A DNA stretch of 64,000 nucleotides, from assembly GCA_022711355.1 (NCBI GenBank), contig JAKLFE010000013.1:20825-84824 (forward strand). Reading direction: 5' to 3'. The notes beneath the pieces were generated by a model. The model searched no databases and was not told the origin of the DNA. It saw only the letters and a program-made list of their open reading frames with translations. Position 1 is the first letter of the stretch. Every line of letters starts with the position of its first letter. Made by a program: the position numbers and the translations under genes. This DNA comes from Spirochaetota bacterium (GTDB taxonomy: Bacteria; Spirochaetota; Spirochaetia; Treponematales; Rectinemataceae). Positions 61,921 to 64,000 of this stretch are shown here, piece by piece.

Positions 61921-62246
61921 GATGTGGAACCTCCGGATGCTGCAGGGACAGTCCCTCGATTCGGGGGGAGGGCCCTGCCTGAGCTCTGGACGACTCGGGG
62001 GACAGGCACGCTGTTCATGATGAGTCTATCCGATGCTCGTTATGCGAAATGGTACATAAAACAGCAGATTATATCAATATGTGCCGCTCGTTCTTAATAA
62101 ACTCACTAAAAGCTCATTTGGTATAAGGAAATCGATATCAGTCAGGATATCGCAGGATTTTCTTTGTATATTTTAATAACAAGCTCAGCCAAGGTGGCAG
62201 AGAAGGAGCCCGAGGATCGATTTATTCTTTTTCTGTTCATAGTAAC
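61921..62246. other. AT-rich intergenic region before the ilv promoter
   Basis: About 325 nt; 62035-62235 is strikingly AT-rich for this genome (TTCTTAATAAACTCACTAAA, TGTATATTTTAATAACAAGC). No gene was found. It probably holds promoters of the lipoprotein gene and an UP-like or regulator-binding segment for the ilv operon. Confidence 0.5.
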
Positions 62247-62276
62247 TTGACGCGGCCTTCGGCGCTGTGCTAGGGT
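62247..62276 (+). promoter_or_regulatory. Candidate promoter of the ilv leader operon
   Basis: TTGACG (62247-62252) and an extended -10, TGC-TAGGGT (TAGGGT at 62271-62276), are 18 nt apart. Transcription would start about 25 nt upstream of the leader peptide start. Confidence 0.6.
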
Positions 62277-62310
62277 CGGCCAACGCGATCCTCCGGGATC
62301 CGATACGAAG

Positions 62311-62478
62311 ATGAAGCACGAAGGGAAGAGCTCCGCCAGGCGGAGCGCAGGCTACCGGCCGCTCGGCCGCGCGCCATTCGCGGCGGCAGACGGCCGCGCC
62401 CTTCCCCTCCCCCTTTCCACCTCCTCCCTCCTCCTTAGCCTCCTCGTCCTCGTCATTATCACCCTCTGTGGTGTTTGA
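62311..62478 (+). CDS. Branched-chain amino acid leader peptide (ilvL-like)
   Basis: 55-codon frame from ATG 62311 to TGA 62476-62478, just upstream of ilvN. The C-terminal half holds a dense run of regulatory residues: LPLPLSTSS then SLLLSLLVLVIITL, giving about ten Leu, three Val and two Ile codons in 25. This is the composition of ilvL/leuL leader peptides, where ribosome stalling on scarce charged Leu/Val/Ile tRNA alters downstream RNA folding. A ribosome site before the ATG is not obvious; an internal start cannot be excluded. Confidence 0.78.
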   Translation: MKHEGKSSARRSAGYRPLGRAPFAAADGRALPLPLSTSSLLLSLLVLVIITLCGV

Positions 62479-62705
62479 GGCTCCAACGCCGACCGGCCGG
62501 GCGCGTGGAGCCCGACTGAAGGAGGCCGGAGCCCAGACAGCGACCAGCTAAAGCAGACAACGCGTCGAGCCAGAGGAGCCCTCTTATGCCGATGGAATAC
62601 CTGCCCGTCCCCGGGGACGAGGCGTCCCGCCACTATAAGGTCGCGCAACGCGCCGCCGCTGGCGCGCTCCGCCGCCCAGCCCGGCTGCCCGGGACGGCGG
62701 GCTAG
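62479..62705 (+). promoter_or_regulatory. ilv attenuator region with hairpins and a short uORF
   Basis: Directly after the leader TGA, GGCTCCA (62479-62485) pairs with TGGAGCC (62506-62512), a possible pause or antiterminator arm. Further on, GTCCCCGGGGAC lies at 62610-62621 and AGCCCG pairs with CGGGCT near the end. A 39-codon frame (ATG 62586, with AGAGGAG upstream, stop 62705) ends 5 nt before ilvN and may couple its translation. No T-rich terminator was found. Confidence 0.5.
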
Positions 62706-62710
62706 AGGCG

Positions 62711-64000
<1,290 letters not shown>

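Overview
The window is a GC-rich bacterial chromosome segment with densely packed genes, abundant Shine-Dalgarno sites (GGAGG/GAGGAG) and occasional GTG starts. No rRNA, tRNA or CRISPR array was recognised. The organism is probably a GC-rich spirochaete. This is inferred from the gene mix (7TM-PAS-LuxR regulator, Ala-rich lipoprotein, LplABC-type sugar importer, GH43 enzymes, uracil phosphoribosyltransferase with a long N-terminal extension) and not from a marker gene.

Layout. 1-1.4 kb: a DUF1846 protein and an ArsC-like protein. 1.4-10.6 kb: a hemicellulose-use locus with a sugar-binding protein, two permeases, two GH43 enzymes, an alpha/beta-hydrolase and an uncharacterised protein. No ATPase is present, so the importer probably borrows a shared one. 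10.6-16.7 kb: a patatin/beta-barrel protein, an unknown secreted protein, an NAD(P)-binding protein and a chemotaxis receptor broken by an in-frame TAG. 17-21.4 kb: an Fbp-type importer whose permease carries an extra N-terminal sensor-like region. 21.5-25.4 kb: gmhA, a truncated P-loop kinase, a CBS-plus-histidine-box protein with an unknown partner, a divergent 7TM-PAS-LuxR regulator and a bacteriohemerythrin. 25.4-28.7 kb: small membrane proteins, DUF2785 and a methyltransferase.

28.9-48.8 kb is accessory in character: lower GC in parts and many small stress or resistance families (MarR, GNAT, VOC, pirin, TetR, YoaP, DUF3795). Two parts stand out. A MarR-GNAT operon ends in an archaeal/plant-type D-aminoacyl-tRNA deacylase (29-31 kb). 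A compact ubiquitin-like conjugation operon (DUF2188, Ubl, E2, E1, DUF6527; 43.0-45.8 kb) lies beside a decayed IS3-type element and is divergent from an XRE/ImmA-IrrE plus PIN module. A gene fragment and very large inverted repeats close the island at 47.9-48.8 kb.

48.8-64 kb returns to core and regulatory genes: upp and pduL, a DUF4180/hydrolase/PadR operon, a large Reg_prop hybrid histidine kinase, then rel, prmC, prfA and a small Cys-rich protein in one overlapping operon, an Ala-rich lipoprotein, and an ilv operon. The ilv operon is preceded by a leader peptide packed with Leu, Val and Ile codons, which indicates transcription attenuation of branched-chain amino acid synthesis (ilvN, then ilvC running off the window).
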